64,000 nucleotides of DNA from [Phialemoniopsis] sp. UDSM-2020 (taxonomy: Eukaryota > Ascomycota > Sordariomycetes > Thyridiales > Thyridiaceae). Positions 44,070 to 54,490 of this stretch are shown in pieces (position 1 is the stretch's first letter; the number at the start of each line of letters is the position of its first letter). A model generated the notes under the pieces. The model was given only the letters and a program-made list of their open reading frames with translations, was not told the origin of the DNA and made no database searches. The position numbers and the translations under genes are program-made. The stretch spans positions 1,488,001 through 1,552,000 of the forward strand of contig JAEILZ010000003.1 in the NCBI GenBank assembly GCA_018873225.1. Reading direction: 5' to 3'.

Positions 44070-46179
44070 CTAGACATCGTCCTCGAGGAATTTGTAGGCA
44101 AACTTGAAGTCTGCCTTTCTCCGGTTCATCCTGCAAGTAAATTGTTAGTGGCTGGCTTTCCGGTATGTGCTATGGTGAAGGTATCAAGACGAGGGATAAG
44201 GAGGGCTTACCATGTGCTCTCATAGTCAAAGAACCGGTAGGTGCCTTGCTCAAATTCCTCAGTGATGCTCTTCGGTTCCTCGTGGCGCTGGAACCAAGTC
44301 TGATACTGCTTGTGGAACCGCCAGCTCTGGTCCTTGAGCGCCTTGGCGGCCAGGTACTGCTGGTAGGTGCCCTGCTTGTAGTAAAAGACGTAGAACAACG
44401 TGTCCGGCTCGATCCGGTTATACAGACGCGGGTCGTCAAAGATGTTGAGAGGCTCCTGCGGGTACTGAGAGGACGAATGATACCTAACATCCGGCTGGTA
44501 ACCCCGAGGTGCTTCCGAGTCCGCCGTGTCCGGTGCGGTGGCCTGTGAGTGAGCGAGCATGCGCAGCGATGCTCCCGATGTGGCCGGCGCGGTGCGCTTC
44601 TTCACTGCGTCGAACGACTCGACGAGGTCTTGTAGAGATGCCGGAAGGTGGTAAATCGACTCCTCCTCCTGGTCTGCCGCAGGGGTTGATGCAGCCTTGA
44701 CGCCGTTCGATAGGCCGTTGGCTCGAGTCGCTAATCATAATGAGGTTAGCTCGGGATGTTTATGTGATTTTGTAGACTGCTTGACGTTACCTTTCGAGGG
44801 GCTCGCCGTCTCTGCCGGTGTTGACGAGGCAGCGGCGGCGGTGGCGGCGGCGGCAGCAGCTGCTGCTGCGGCCTTGCCCAGTGCTTTACTCGACTTGCCC
44901 TCGGCCTTGGTGATTGGCGGCGCGACTGAGGGTTGTGCTATCATCTTCTCCGCCTGGTTTGCAGACTGGGCAAGCTGGATAGAAGCTATGCTCGGAGAGT
45001 TTGCCGCGCTCGTCCTGACCTGTGCAGGTGTTGCCGATGGCGGTGGTGGCAAAGGTGCAATTCCAACATTGTTCTTGTCGCTAGCAGCAGCCGCGGCAGC
45101 GGCAGAAGCATACTTGAGGCCCTCAGCCGGTCGCGCTGGTACCGCTGCAGGCTTCATAGACGCATTACTTGACGCCCCATTACTGGTAGGTAAAGGTGTA
45201 TGTAGTGTCGCGAGTGTTGGCAAGGGCGATTTGAGTTGAGCCGACGGCCTCCTACCTGACGACGCTGCCACGGCCTCGGTCGCCGGTGTTCGCGCCTTCC
45301 CACTTGAAACGCTGGGTGCCCTAGGTTCCGGTTCTATCGTCTCCTCCTGTACTGACTGCGTGTCTTGTGATGATCCCTTGTCGCCTTCTTGGTTCATGCC
45401 GTAGGCGTCCTCTTCGTCATCCAGGGCCAGGTCGTCGTACATGGTGTCATCATCCATGAAGTCATCGTTCATGTTGTCGGTGACATAGTACCGTATACTC
45501 TCTTCGAGGTCGTTGACCTGGTCGACCTCGACACCTCCGTTCTCCAGTGACCTTCGAATCAGCTCGAGCTTCCCTTGATGCCACTTATGCCGCTCGATTG
45601 ACGCCTCGATCTCGGCTATTCGTTCCGCTTTCGCCGCCTGTCCCTTGCCCTTCTTCATGGTAGCCTGTATCGACTCGCTCTCCGCCTCGAGGGCCTCGAT
45701 TTGTTGCTCGAGCTCGTCGACCTGACTGCTCAGAAACTCGCCGCATTCGACCTTGGCCTGTTCTTTAGGATCTAGCTTGGCCGCTGCCGATAAACCTTCC
45801 TTAGAATAGGCCTTGGTCTTCATGGCCTTCTCGACCGCTTTGAATTTCTCCATTTGCTATTGTGAACGTCAGCATCACTGCAGTAGGCTCCCGTCTGTGC
45901 CCTGGAGGCCGTCCTGCCACGAACCGTTTCGATGAGCCTCCGATGGTCCAATAAAGGAGCCTTGTCCTTAATGTCGTTGCTCGCTGCCCATGTTTTGATC
46001 TGGTCACGAAGCCTTTGCAGTTTCTTGATCTCGCGCTTGAGGTTGTCCTCTAGCTTTTCCTTTTGCGCTGGGTTATTTGACTGTTCGATCTTCTCGTAGA
46101 TGCTCTCGAACTCTGCGACGCCTTCTGCCACCTTCTTGAAGCACTTATCCACCTCCTGCTGCAATTTCCTTGCCGCCAT
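44070..46179 (-). CDS. CCR4-NOT complex subunit Not3/Not5
   Basis: A scaffold of the CCR4-NOT deadenylase and transcription complex, cytoplasm and nucleus. Exons 46179-45925, 45856-44791, 44730-44211 and 44130-44070 give 633 residues. The N-terminal Not3 coiled coil begins [20 protein letters not shown] and continues [18 protein letters not shown], restored across intron 1, then KAYSKEGL. The middle is acidic, then disordered with a poly-Ala tract encoded by GCN repeats at about 44825-44880. The C-terminal NOT2/3/5 box runs from about residue 520: [36 protein letters not shown] and [20 protein letters not shown], the last restored across intron 3. The last exon is 61 nt. Fungi carry one or two such genes; Not5 and Not3 cannot be told apart here. 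Confidence 0.95.
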
Positions 46180-47223
46180 GGTGTCGGTAGATGAATGCGA
46201 CGATAAATTTAGGATTGATCGAAGGCTATGTGTGGTGGTAGGGGGACCAGGTCAGAGGTCGAGCTGGTCGTCGGATGCCGGACCTCAGCTTTTCAGAGCT
46301 CAATGTCAGTAGTTACTCGGTGACGAGATTGTTTGGGAGGTTAGAGGGGTGTCGCACGTTATTGAGAGTCGCTCCGATTCAATAGGTACAGGTGTTTGGA
46401 AACGCCCTGCGCGAGTGGGTTGTTTGTCTGGGGGATGCAGGATGACAGCGCAGCTGTTGGCTCTCCGACTGGATGAGGCTGTTTGGTGTACTGAATCGCC
46501 AACGTGCAATCAAAGGCATCTCACAGATGCAGTAGGGCGGTTGCAGGGGCCAGGCTTAGTGGTCTCGTCCCCACTTGTAGCCTCAGGCTGGTCTTGTTAG
46601 TGATTGTACGATGAACGATGTTCGCTGCAGGCCAATTGGTAGAAAAGTGATGGTTTTGTGAGATTATAGTCAATTAAAGAACCTGATTGTCTTATCGGTT
46701 CCTCAATCGACAACACCAGCTTGTCTTGTTGTTGGAGCTATCTTCTCTGAATTTGGACAGTGCTATCTACGCCCGGTGGGAGGGACATGTGAAATGACCA
46801 TCTGCACGGGCCAAACAGTCCAACATGGCTGCATTGGTGCACGGTTCCACTCCGCCCAGCTGAACACACTGAAGCACCAGACGGACGACTCACGCCAGCT
46901 CATAAGAGCAAAAGTCTGCCTTTTTGCGCAGGTCCCCACTTTTGGTAGAATGCTTTTGATAACGTCTCGACAGCAGAACTAACACTTTTTGCCGTGACCA
47001 ATGGTGTCAACTGTTAGTGCACATCCCTCTCAGCCTTTCACTCTCCTTCGGTTTGCTTCTTTGCATATTGGCAATGCCTCAAGCCGCTTGTGTGTTGTAA
47101 ACTAGGCATCTCATGAAGGACGACAGGCTGGCGAGTGGCTTCAGAGGTTTCATTCAATAAGCAAGTCGCCGCTCCGTGTGGAGATTACCATATCTTGAAA
47201 ACGGCAAGGGTCGAGCCACTACG
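46180..47223. promoter_or_regulatory. Divergent promoter, Not3/5 and DTD genes
   Basis: This 1.0-kb region separates two divergent starts. It has no convincing reading frame and no obvious repeat. Two promoters are expected within it. Confidence 0.45.
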
Positions 47224-47870
47224 ATGAAGGGTCTGTTCAGTCCCAAATACCTACATAATTGATATATCACTTACACAAGACATGCTTTAGCCATTCTACA
47301 ACGCGTTCTTTCCGCCTCGGTGACGGTGGAGAAGGAGGTGGTGTCGTCGATTGGCAAAGGCATCCTAGTGTTTGCTGCAGTTGCCCCTGGTGACACGGAG
47401 AAAGAGGCCGAGAGCCTCGCAAACAAGGTCGTCCGCATGAAGCTCTGGGACGACGAGGCCGGCGGACGATGGAAGCACAGCGTCCAGGATATCAAGGGAG
47501 AAGTACTTTGTGTGTCTCAATTCACCCTACTGGCCTCAACGAAGAAGGGCAGCAAACCAGACTTTCACGGCGCCCAAGGTGGCGAGGAAGCTAAGAGGCT
47601 GTATCATTACTTTTTGCAAAAAGTCCGGGACGGGTATCAAGCAGACAGAGTCAAGGATGGTGTGTTTCAGGCCATGATGGAGGTGGCATTGGTCAATGAT
47701 GGCCCGGTAAGCCCTCCTCAGAACCTCTCCTTACTCCAATATTGACAAGATTCTGCCAGGTCACACTGGAGCTGAATGCCAATCCTCCTCCACCGAAAGG
47801 CATGGAGAAGAAGGTTGAGAAGAAGCCTGCAGCGCAAGGAAAGGTGGCTGATGCGAATGGAAACCCATAG
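47224..47870 (+). CDS. DTD1: D-aminoacyl-tRNA deacylase
   Basis: A cytosolic proofreading enzyme that frees D-amino acids, and glycine mischarged on tRNA-Ala, from tRNA. Exons 47224-47230 (7 nt only), 47291-47706 and 47760-47870 give 177 residues. The 7-nt exon codes MK and the first base of Ala, producing MKAILQRVLSASVTV, the standard start of the family. The active-site motifs are VSQFTLLAST in exon 2 and the Gly-cisPro motif GPVT, made by the exon 2-3 join (DGP|VTLELNANP). Bacterial and yeast forms are about 145-150 residues; the extra Lys/Pro-rich tail (MEKKVEKKPAAQGK) is common in fungi. It lies upstream of cyclophilin-40 on the same strand. Confidence 0.94.
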
Positions 47871-48580
47871 AGTCTCAATCAAACTGCCATAGCACAGTTT
47901 GAGAGGAGACCGTGATGAATTGACGATGAACAAATAGACACCTGATGCATCCACAGGTACTTAACACATAAAGTATACAAAGAGACCCCGTAGATTTCAT
48001 CAAATCTGACTCTACCTCAGAACTGCGTGTAAATGTGGCATTTTTAAAGAGCATAAAACCTCATAGTGACACGATAAATTCACATAATATTTAGAGGAAT
48101 AAGTATTTCGTACGTTCATCAGGAGATGAACTCTTGGCGGCAATTAGCATACAATCCCATGGCCTGGGCTGTTTCCCCACAACCGGTAGTACCTGTAGGC
48201 GGTTGCCCCTCCTGGACACAGCTCCAAGCCGCTGGATTTTAGTGGCTCGTCATTCCTCTGTCCTGCCCCACCAAAGGTAGCAGCCAGCCAGACGCAGTGG
48301 GGGACGATAGAAGATTCCCGAAGCCTGCCTGGTCCCAAGAGCTTCATACATAGTCCACTCTCTCTAACACTCCTCTCACAATCCGTTTCCTTGCATTCCC
48401 CGACCAATTGCAGATTCTGCTACTTTCAGCAGGGCAAAATTCACTTTCACAAAGCGCTGTCACTCCGCACCAGCACGCACACCAACTGTGCCAGCCCCTC
48501 AATCCTAGGCACTCGAGCCTGATTCACGACTTCCCCAGCTCTGACAAGCAATCCCCAAGACTTCTCCGACAACCGACAAT
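47871..48580. other. Intergenic region, tandem genes
   Basis: This 710-bp gap holds the DTD 3' UTR and the cyclophilin-40 promoter. The 5' UTR side (about 48400-48580) is C-rich. I see no gene in it. Confidence 0.5.
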
Positions 48581-49776
48581 ATGGCAACCGACGAGGCCAA
48601 GAAGAGCCGCAGCCGCGTCTTCTTCGATATCAAGATCGGCAGCAAGAATGCCGGCCGCGTCGCCTTTGAGCTCTACGACGACATCGTCCCCAAGACGGCC
48701 GAGAACTTCCGCTGCCTCTGCACTGGCGAGAAGGGCTTGGGCAAGTCGGGCAAGCCGCTGCACTACAAGGGCTCGCTCTTCCACCGTGTGATCAAGCAGT
48801 TCATGATCCAAGGTGGTGACTTTACGGAGGGCAATGGCACTGGTGGTGAATCAATCTACGGCACCAAGTTCGAGGATGAGAACTTTGAGCTCAAGCACGA
48901 CAAGCCTTTCTTGCTGAGCATGGCCAACGCTGGTCCTGGTAAGTGTACCCAGTTCTTTCCTGACCATACCGCCAATTTTAAAAGCTAATAACACGATCGA
49001 CAGGCACCAATGGCTCCCAATTCTTCGTTACCACTGTTAAGACCCCTCACCTCGACGGCAAGCACGTTGTTTTCGGTGAGGTCATTGCCGGCAAGTCCAT
49101 CGTCCGACAGATCGAGAACCTGCCCACTGTATCCGGCGACAAGCCCCAGCGCGACGCCGTCATCGCCGACTGCGGCGAGCTTACCGGTGACGACGCTCTC
49201 CCTACCGATGCTCCCAAGGCTGCCGACGCCCTTGGCGATGCCTACGAGGACTACCCTGAGGATGAGGCCGATGGCGACAAGGAGCTCTCTGCCGAGAAGA
49301 TCCTGAAGATCGCCAGCGACTGCAAGGACTTTGGCAACAAGGCTTTCAAGGCTGGCGACTTCGAGCAGGCTCTCGACAAGTACAGCAAGGGCCTGCGCTA
49401 TCTCAACGAGGATCCCGATCTCGACTCTGCCCCCGAGGGCACCAAGGCCAAGATGAATGCCGTTCGATTCACCCTCAACAGCAACTCGGCCCTCATGAAC
49501 ATCAAGCTTACGCACTGGAGCGACGCCCGCGCCGCCGCCTGCAGTGCTCTCGATGTTGCAGGCATCACCGATGCTGAGCGCGCCAAGGCTCTGTACCGCC
49601 GCGCGCTGACGAGCATCCAGATGAAGGACGAGGACGAGGCCCTCAAGGACCTCGAAGAGGCCAAGAAGCTGGTGCCCAACGACGCAGCCATCAACAAGGA
49701 GCTGACGGCTGTCAAGAGCGCGGCGGTTAAGAGGCGCCAGAAGGAGAAGGCTGCTTACAGCAAGTTCTTCTCTTGA
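48581..49776 (+). CDS. Cyclophilin-40, peptidyl-prolyl isomerase with TPR domain
   Basis: An Hsp90 co-chaperone with prolyl cis-trans isomerase activity, cytosolic, equivalent to yeast Cpr6/Cpr7. Exons 48581-48938 and 49004-49776 give 376 residues. The cyclophilin domain (residues 8-175) holds the catalytic [16 protein letters not shown] and, across the splice, [20 protein letters not shown]. At the position of the cyclosporin-contact Trp it has His in [11 protein letters not shown], as in other CYP40 proteins. The linker is acidic. Three TPR repeats occupy about residues 220-350, ending in a basic calmodulin-like tail [14 protein letters not shown]. The Lys and Asn residues that clamp the Hsp90 C-terminus appear present ([21 protein letters not shown]). 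Confidence 0.96.
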
Positions 49777-50536
49777 GCTAGATGGCAATGAGCTGATCTT
49801 TGGCTTTGACGTTATGGGAGCGGGCCTAAACGGCTCGAAAATTTGACGACGCAAGGCTTGTGCCTTTTTGTAGCTTTACTTTCGGGTACCGAAAATGGGC
49901 GTCACGGGACAAACAAAACGGATGATGGCGTAGATACCAAGAAAAATGCGTTAAAGATACACCACAGAGTAGAATGCGGTGTAATTTCTCTCATTTCAAT
50001 AGCTCATGATGGGATATCTATAGTAGTACCCTTGTGTGTGTGGTAAGCTGTATATGCCGTATCTTGTGTGTCTTGTGTGTCTCTCCGAAGAGAGGTCCAA
50101 AATGAAGTGAAGAATAAACAAGGCGCCCAGACAAAATGAATGTGTCCGGCGTGGGAATCTTAAGATCTTGTCTCGAGCCTCCCGCCCTTCTATCTTTTGC
50201 CATCCCCAAATCTGATGATGCAAAAATCATGGCCTCCTCGCTCCCTCCCTGAAAGGCAAAGAGATATCCCCTTTTTTTCTTGCCGCCAAAACAAGAAGAA
50301 TAGATCCCTCTGTGGAAGTTGGGGATATAAGAGTCAACGCCATATGCTTTTGTTGTGCTTGATAGCCCGACAGAAGAAGAAAATCAACGTGGGAGAAGAA
50401 TGTGAAAAGAAATGCTGAGGAAAGAGAACAAAATGAGTAGAGCCGCCGTCCTCCTCCCGTATGGAAAAATGTGTGAGATGAGAGAGAAAAGATACCCCAG
50501 TGTAATGAACCACCGACCGTGTGTGATGTCAAAAGA
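49777..50536. other. Convergent intergenic region
   Basis: This 760-bp gap lies between cyclophilin-40 (+) and the RasGAP gene (-). It has AT-rich stretches suited to 3' UTRs and a TGTGTCTTG repeat near 50063-50082. I see no gene in it. Confidence 0.5.
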
Positions 50537-53500
50537 TCAGCTGAACCTCGACATGGCGTCGCTGCCACTACCACTGCCCCAGGACTCGCCGAACCCATAC
50601 CCGGGCGCCTTCTCCTTGTCCTTGCCGTTGTTGTTATCCCTGCCGTTATTGTTGAACCGCCCGCCCGGGGCGCCAGCACCGCCGTCGGGACTTCTATCCC
50701 GCCCCTTGCGCGTGATGAAGCCGCTCAGGAACTTGCGCGCGTGCTTGCCGTTGCGCAGGCTGCGCATCGTCCCGCCCATCGCCTCCGACGACCCGCTCAC
50801 CTGCCTCTGCTGCTGCCCGGCGCCGGCCGGGTACACGTTTCCGCGTAACCCGCCGCCGCCGGCGCGCAGGTGTTGCGGCCCCTCGGTGCTGAACTCGCTG
50901 CCCGAAGAGCCGGGAGGGCGCATTATCGTTCCCGGCTCGAGGTCGGCGTTGTTGTTGGCGCCCGTCCACGTCGCCGTCGAGGTCATGGTGTCGGATAGCG
51001 AGGCGTAATCGAGCAGCTCGGCGAGCTCGCTGCCGATCTGCGACGCGCTGTCCTCTGCGGCGGCTGCGGCCGCGGCGCGCGACTCGTGCAGGTGCTCGGC
51101 GCAGTGCTCGGTGCGGTGGTGCAGGTCGGTGCAGAGATTATGGAACTCGAGAAGCCCGGCCTCATAGATGTGCGTCTCGGCGGCTCCCGGCGGGTGCGAC
51201 TCGACCCACGTGCGCACGAGGGCGGCGAAGTTGCGCGGGCCATCGACGAGGTACGGCAGGCTGGGGAACCCTTCGCCGGCGATGGGCTCGAGGCGGCCCA
51301 AGACTGTGTTGGGCGACGAGTAGGCCGGGACGTGCGGCGGCGCGGCGCGCTCGGCGGGGATGGCGCAGACGGCGTCGATGAAGTCGCGGACCGATTTGCG
51401 CTGGGCGTTGATGAAGCGGTTCATGGGCTCCATCCAGGCCTCCTTCTTGCCGATGACGGTCAGGTTGGCGAGCGCCTGCAGCGTCTTGGCAATGAGGGTC
51501 AGGGTGCGCTGGGCGCGCGGGCGCGGGTGGTCGCGCAGCAGGCCGAAGAGCTTGGGGTTCAGGATGGCCGGGCAGATGAAGCGCAGGAAGAGGAAGCCCG
51601 AGACGCTCGTGTAGGCGACGGTGCGCAAAAAGTCGCCGTAGCGGTCCTCGGCGACGGCGCGCACGTACTTGAGGATCTGGCGCAGCTCGGGCGGCAGGCG
51701 CGAGGCTGAGGTGATGATGCAGTCCCAGATCTCTTCTGTGAACTGCATCAGCCTTTCCAGGTGCTTTGGTAGATCCTCGATGGCCGACAGCTTCGCGGGG
51801 TCTAGTTCGCAGTCTGGATTGATCTGGTTGATTTCGAAAATCTTGGCCGCCAGAACCTGCTCTAGGTACTCCTTGCCCAGCCGCCGCATGTGGCACTCAA
51901 GGGCCTGCGTGAGCAGGGAGTTGCCTCGGAAGAGCAAGTTCGCCTCGCCCGCTAATGACTTGCTCATATCTCGAACGATGTCCCGGCGGTCGCCTGTCGA
52001 ATCGAGTGAATCGCTGGACTTCAGTCGCTTGGAGAACCGGAGTTTGAGGCTTTGCTGGTTGCCAATGCCGTCAATCTCTTCCTCCACAAGCGCCATGATC
52101 CACTCGCTGGCCTTGCCGGAGACCTGGAAGATGTTGAGGAAGATTTCGGCGACCCGTCGCGTGTTCGACGGGAGCACGGCGGCGATCTGTGCCGTCAGCT
52201 GCGAGCCGGAATGGTGCAGAAGATCTGCTATAGGCTGATAGTCTTTGGAGAGCAGTACGACCAGTTCCTCTTGGTGTACTCGCAGCAGCACTGAGCCGAC
52301 GGCGCGCTGCCTTTCGTCGTAGATCTGGTGCCACTGTTCGTGATCTTTGCCGTTTTCCAACTGGTTAAGTGGCACATCGACGGCGCCGTATAGCAGCTCC
52401 TTCACGCCGTATCTCGTGAGGTTTGATGACGACCTGAGCGACTGGCCTATGATGTCGAGATTGCCGTCGACTCTTTTGACTATGACCGAGAGGTATGGTA
52501 GGATTGATGGTAGGTCAACAAAGTCATAGTCCTCTCGCCAAAAAGGGTTCTTAGTCTCAGCTTTGACTGTAGTCCTGGCGCGGACCTCGCCGTCGAGTGA
52601 TACCTCCGCAAGGTAGTGGCCGACGAGAGACGCGTCTTGGTCCTTGAAGTGGCGGTCGGTGGAGCTTGCCCCATCAATCGTCTGGCTCCTGATCTTGGCT
52701 TCCGTGAGCCTCAGATTCAAGGTCTTTTCTATTCTAAATATTTCGGCCGGTTCCTCTGCATCGATGTCTAATATTTCGTGGAAAGGCTCTTCTTCGTTCG
52801 CAGGGTGAATGCCGTAGAGCTCAGGAATGGTGAATGCTCTGAGAAGCACGAACCAGACCTCGAACGCAACCCTGGTCTCTAGTGCCAGGTATACTGGACG
52901 GAAGATCGAGACTTGGGTCGCAGTCGATGAGTATATGGGGAAAATTGCGATGCAGAACTGCTCTTCTAATACAGATCTGTCGAGTTGCTGTATGGCGCAT
53001 CGCGAAAGCTGAGAGAGCTCAATGACACAGAGGACAGACACGTCGTTGATGGTCATGAGTCTGAGCTCTCCATTGCCCTGGAGCATACAGGACACTCTCC
53101 TCCAGGACGTTTGCGGCGAACGTAGATCTCGAGTCGAAGCCCTCTTCATGATTGTTCGTGGTGATGTAGCCAGCCCTTTATCCCAGAACATCATCTTCTC
53201 CATCTTGATGATTGAGCCATCCTTCAGCTTGGCTGCAGATCCTCGCTTTCGCGGGTCATGAGGTTCAAAGACTGGCGTGTTTGGCTTCTTGCCACCCGCA
53301 CCTCTGGCATTACCCGGGCGGAGTTGCTGCCAGCCAAGTAAAGCAGCGAGCCATAGATCCAGCTCCGTGTTCACAAATGGGCGTAACACAATCTCTAGGC
53401 TGGTTTCTGGGCATGAAATCTCGAGCACAAGGCCCTCGTCCTCTGATCTCATGACCGGGAGTACTCGGCAGCCTCGCAGATCGGGGACAATTGCGATGTG

Positions 53501-54490
53501 GAACGGACCGTTCTCACCAGATTCGAACATCAAGCTCCCTCTCTCCTCGTCGATGTATGCGACGCCAGGGAACCACGGCCCCTCTAAAGCAGTTTGATAT
53601 TCAATCTCGCCTCTCATCCGCCCGCACAATGTCTTCATCGCTAGGAGCATCTTATGCGCATCTCGTGTGGGTACGGGTACCGGTAATGAGTCGACCGATG
53701 GAGGTCCCGATATTATAGGTGAAGTCGGCCGCGATATCTCGGGGCGTTTAGTCAATCTTCGAGTACTGTACTTCTTGTCTTTCGCACCCGAGCGACCCTG
53801 CAGATCAGAGGCCCTCATAGTCGAAGTGGTATAGCCGTACGCAATCTCGGGAGGTGGCGAATGCAACGACACAGATCGCATCTCCTCGACTGGCAATGAC
53901 CCGCCAGAAGAGAATGACCCCATCCTATGGCGCATATCTGCGCTCGCGGCAGGTGATAATTGCTGTCGGAACACGGTGGCGCCATCCATTGTATGCGTCC
54001 GCGGACGGGCAGGTGCTTGTGTCTGCCGGGGCGGAGGGCTCGACGACGTGCTGTCGAACGAGCCGGCGACAGCATCATTGAAGACTACCCCTTGCCTCCT
54101 GCTACTGCTGCTGGCCGAGAGACTTCCGCCGCCTGGTATTGACCTCGGCGAGCTCTGAAGCGACGCAGAATCGAATGGCCGGCGACTACCCCCTATGGCC
54201 CCTCCCGACCCATCTTGTATGCTCGACTCGTCGTCGGTCGGCTCCGGCGTCACGGACCGGATCGTATTTTGCTTCATGGTTGATCTGAAGCTGGAGAAGA
54301 GGTTGCCGGCGGATGCCCTCTTCTCGAGCTTTATGCCAGGGGTCGCGACCGTCTCGGTTGTAGTGGGAGGAGAAATCGTGGGTGCGGCAGGAGATCTCGC
54401 TGGCAGAGGCGGCGGATCGTCATCGTTGTGGGGGGAGGGCGCTTCCATTTCGGGCGGGAGCATGCTCTTGAGCCCTTGTCGTATCCCCAT
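50537..54490 (-). CDS. Ras GTPase-activating protein with C2 domain (BUD2-like)
   Basis: Accelerates GTP hydrolysis by a Ras-family protein; yeast Bud2 acts on Rsr1/Bud1 in site selection. One exon of 3954 nt encodes 1317 residues. The first 270 are disordered, Ser/Pro-rich. A PH-like region follows (about 280-580), then a C2 domain (about 610-740) with SLVGHYLAEVSLDGEVRART and NPFWREDYDFVDLP. The RasGAP domain spans about 760-1080. The arginine finger is in LFRGNSLLTQAL near residue 855 and the signature FLFLRFICPAILNPKLFG lies near 965. The C-terminus is disordered with a Gly/Asn/Arg-rich end. Order C2-RasGAP also occurs in SynGAP-type proteins, so the BUD2 label is tentative; RasGAP itself is firm. 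Confidence 0.9.
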   Translation of the reverse strand: MGIRQGLKSMLPPEMEAPSPHNDDDPPPLPARSPAAPTISPPTTTETVATPGIKLEKRASAGNLFSSFRSTMKQNTIRSVTPEPTDDESSIQDGSGGAIGGSRRPFDSASLQSSPRSIPGGGSLSASSSSRRQGVVFNDAVAGSFDSTSSSPPPRQTQAPARPRTHTMDGATVFRQQLSPAASADMRHRMGSFSSGGSLPVEEMRSVSLHSPPPEIAYGYTTSTMRASDLQGRSGAKDKKYSTRRLTKRPEISRPTSPIISGPPSVDSLPVPVPTRDAHKMLLAMKTLCGRMRGEIEYQTALEGPWFPGVAYIDEERGSLMFESGENGPFHIAIVPDLRGCRVLPVMRSEDEGLVLEISCPETSLEIVLRPFVNTELDLWLAALLGWQQLRPGNARGAGGKKPNTPVFEPHDPRKRGSAAKLKDGSIIKMEKMMFWDKGLATSPRTIMKRASTRDLRSPQTSWRRVSCMLQGNGELRLMTINDVSVLCVIELSQLSRCAIQQLDRSVLEEQFCIAIFPIYSSTATQVSIFRPVYLALETRVAFEVWFVLLRAFTIPELYGIHPANEEEPFHEILDIDAEEPAEIFRIEKTLNLRLTEAKIRSQTIDGASSTDRHFKDQDASLVGHYLAEVSLDGEVRARTTVKAETKNPFWREDYDFVDLPSILPYLSVIVKRVDGNLDIIGQSLRSSSNLTRYGVKELLYGAVDVPLNQLENGKDHEQWHQIYDERQRAVGSVLLRVHQEELVVLLSKDYQPIADLLHHSGSQLTAQIAAVLPSNTRRVAEIFLNIFQVSGKASEWIMALVEEEIDGIGNQQSLKLRFSKRLKSSDSLDSTGDRRDIVRDMSKSLAGEANLLFRGNSLLTQALECHMRRLGKEYLEQVLAAKIFEINQINPDCELDPAKLSAIEDLPKHLERLMQFTEEIWDCIITSASRLPPELRQILKYVRAVAEDRYGDFLRTVAYTSVSGFLFLRFICPAILNPKLFGLLRDHPRPRAQRTLTLIAKTLQALANLTVIGKKEAWMEPMNRFINAQRKSVRDFIDAVCAIPAERAAPPHVPAYSSPNTVLGRLEPIAGEGFPSLPYLVDGPRNFAALVRTWVESHPPGAAETHIYEAGLLEFHNLCTDLHHRTEHCAEHLHESRAAAAAAAEDSASQIGSELAELLDYASLSDTMTSTATWTGANNNADLEPGTIMRPPGSSGSEFSTEGPQHLRAGGGGLRGNVYPAGAGQQQRQVSGSSEAMGGTMRSLRNGKHARKFLSGFITRKGRDRSPDGGAGAPGGRFNNNGRDNNNGKDKEKAPGYGFGESWGSGSGSDAMSRFS

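Noticed and set aside
51086..51709. 207-codon plus-strand open frame opposite the RasGAP domain
   Set aside because: Antisense shadow of the conserved RasGAP domain with biased Asp/Val/Gly composition.
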